Shown here: positions 63,407 through 64,000 of the stretch, in pieces | Layout of the letters: every line of letters begins with the position of its first letter | Position numbering within the stretch: position 1 is the first letter of the stretch | Source: Candidatus Nitrospira neomarina | GTDB lineage: Bacteria > Nitrospirota > Nitrospiria > Nitrospirales > UBA8639 | DNA length: 64,000 nucleotides | Reading direction: 5' to 3' | Assembly (NCBI RefSeq): GCF_032051675.1 | Contig: NZ_CP116968.1 | Location: forward strand, 2,046,001-2,110,000 | The notes under the pieces: generated by a model | Told to the model about the DNA's origin: nothing | What the model saw: the letters and a program-made list of their open reading frames with translations, nothing else | The model's database searches: none | Translations under genes and position numbers: made by a program

Positions 63407-64000
63407 ATGGGATTCGGATTATTTGGGAGAAATAGGGGAATAGGTGGACGCCCCCGTGCCCGCATGAGTTGGAAAATGCGGCTCATCCCGCTCATCTTAT
63501 TCGCGTTATACGGATTGTATTTTTACGTCTCGAACCAGGAAACCGTACCGTTGACGGGCCGATCGCAATTGGTGGGCATGACCCATGAGCAGGAAATGGC
63601 CTTGGGACTTCAGTCCTACCAGGAAATCCTCAGCCAGTCGCAAGTCATTCCGGAAGGACAGGTCGTCGATCTAGTCCGAACCATCGGCCGCCGTCTGGCT
63701 CACGCGGCAGCCGATGTGGATCCCGGATTCGAATGGGAATTTAATGTGATTGACTCTCAACAAGCCAATGCCTTTGCCTTACCGGGTGGGAAAACCGCCG
63801 TATATACCGGGCTCATTCCGGTGGCCGAAAACCAGAGTGGATTAGCCGTCGTCATGGGCCATGAAATCGCCCATGCCATCGCGCGCCATGGTGCCGAGCG
63901 CATGGCGCATCAAAAATTAGTCCAGATGGGTACCATCGCCGCCACGGTGGCCGTCGGCGATATGGATTACGATACACAAAGAATGGTCATGGGCGCATTA
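63407..64000 (+). CDS. M48-family zinc metalloprotease, partial
   Basis: The first 198 codons of a gene cut by the window end. The ATG at 63407 follows CGGAGAAC. A basic N-terminus precedes a membrane segment (LIPLILFALYGLYFYVS). Then GMTHEQEMALGLQSYQEILS, the pattern of M48 (YcaL/LoiP/BepA) proteases, FALPGGKTAVYTGLI, and the zinc site GHEIAHAIARHGAERM, with His152-Glu153-x-x-His156. Such enzymes degrade misfolded outer-membrane proteins. The third zinc ligand (a Glu further on) is outside the window. Confidence 0.92.
   Translation, partial: MGFGLFGRNRGIGGRPRARMSWKMRLIPLILFALYGLYFYVSNQETVPLTGRSQLVGMTHEQEMALGLQSYQEILSQSQVIPEGQVVDLVRTIGRRLAHAAADVDPGFEWEFNVIDSQQANAFALPGGKTAVYTGLIPVAENQSGLAVVMGHEIAHAIARHGAERMAHQKLVQMGTIAATVAVGDMDYDTQRMVMGAL

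Noticed and set aside
1-64000. Prophage, CRISPR array, tRNA or rRNA
   Set aside because: No phage structural or integrase genes, no regularly spaced repeats of CRISPR type, and no tRNA- or rRNA-like segment were seen by reading; a dedicated scan was not possible.

Overview
The window is ordinary bacterial chromosome of roughly 50-53 % GC, with short spacers, Shine-Dalgarno sites of the GGAGG type, and some TTG and GTG starts. Its content is that of a Gram-negative, respiratory, probably chemolithotrophic bacterium. It has a citrate synthase next to an anchor-less succinate dehydrogenase/fumarate reductase of the SdhA-SdhB-SdhE (CCG-domain) type, many small c-type cytochromes, CuZn superoxide dismutase, blue-copper and Spy/CpxP-like periplasmic proteins, outer-membrane barrels and lipoproteins. 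This resembles Nitrospirota (Nitrospira-like) genomes, but the assignment is inferred from gene content only; there is no rRNA marker. I saw no tRNA, rRNA, CRISPR array, prophage or intact insertion sequence.

Layout. 0-1.3 kb: secreted small proteins on the minus strand. 1.5-6.4 kb: central carbon operon (citrate synthase, SdhA, SdhB, SdhE). 6.5-8.7 kb: DUF2891, a small unknown and a SET-domain protein. 8.8-9.8 kb: a heavily broken glycosyltransferase. 10.4-15.2 kb: LTA-synthase-like phosphotransferase, Omp85-type barrel, ankyrin lipoprotein and Spy-like protein. 15.6-20 kb: mixed metabolic genes (HIT, Tat-exported intradiol dioxygenase-like, GDPD, cupredoxin, ZIP transporter). 20.1-22.9 kb: minus-strand periplasmic redox cluster (three cytochromes, SodC, one decayed cytochrome). 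23.4-25.2 kb: DUF2130 and TIR pair. 25.4-33.9 kb: SDR, a nitrobindin-like pseudogene, a tandem-repeat secreted protein, DksA/TraR, methyltransferases, flavoprotein, response regulator, MscS and CBS protein. 34-37.4 kb: AT-richer, gene-poor stretch with a haem-oxygenase-fold enzyme and a decayed partial copy of its 3' end.

38-62 kb is dominated by the cell envelope. It holds a class A PBP with an unusually long insert and a DUF4398 lipoprotein + L,D-transpeptidase pair. A subtilase follows, with a divergent gene resembling its own propeptide region. Next is a four-gene block: NHL propeller, TPR/CsgG-like lipoprotein, 1134-residue exported protein and FlgT/CsgG-like protein. After UPF0114 and YkgJ-like genes comes a second DUF4398 + L,D-transpeptidase pair, followed by a third L,D-transpeptidase and a catalytically empty relative. 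The window ends inside an M48 protease gene.

The strongest candidates for something undescribed are the 46.8-56.1 kb envelope block flanked by duplicated DUF4398/LDT modules, the subtilase with its propeptide-like neighbour, and the TIR + DUF2130 pair. Several independent pseudogenes (glycosyltransferase, cytochrome c, nitrobindin-like, enzyme fragment) show active gene decay.
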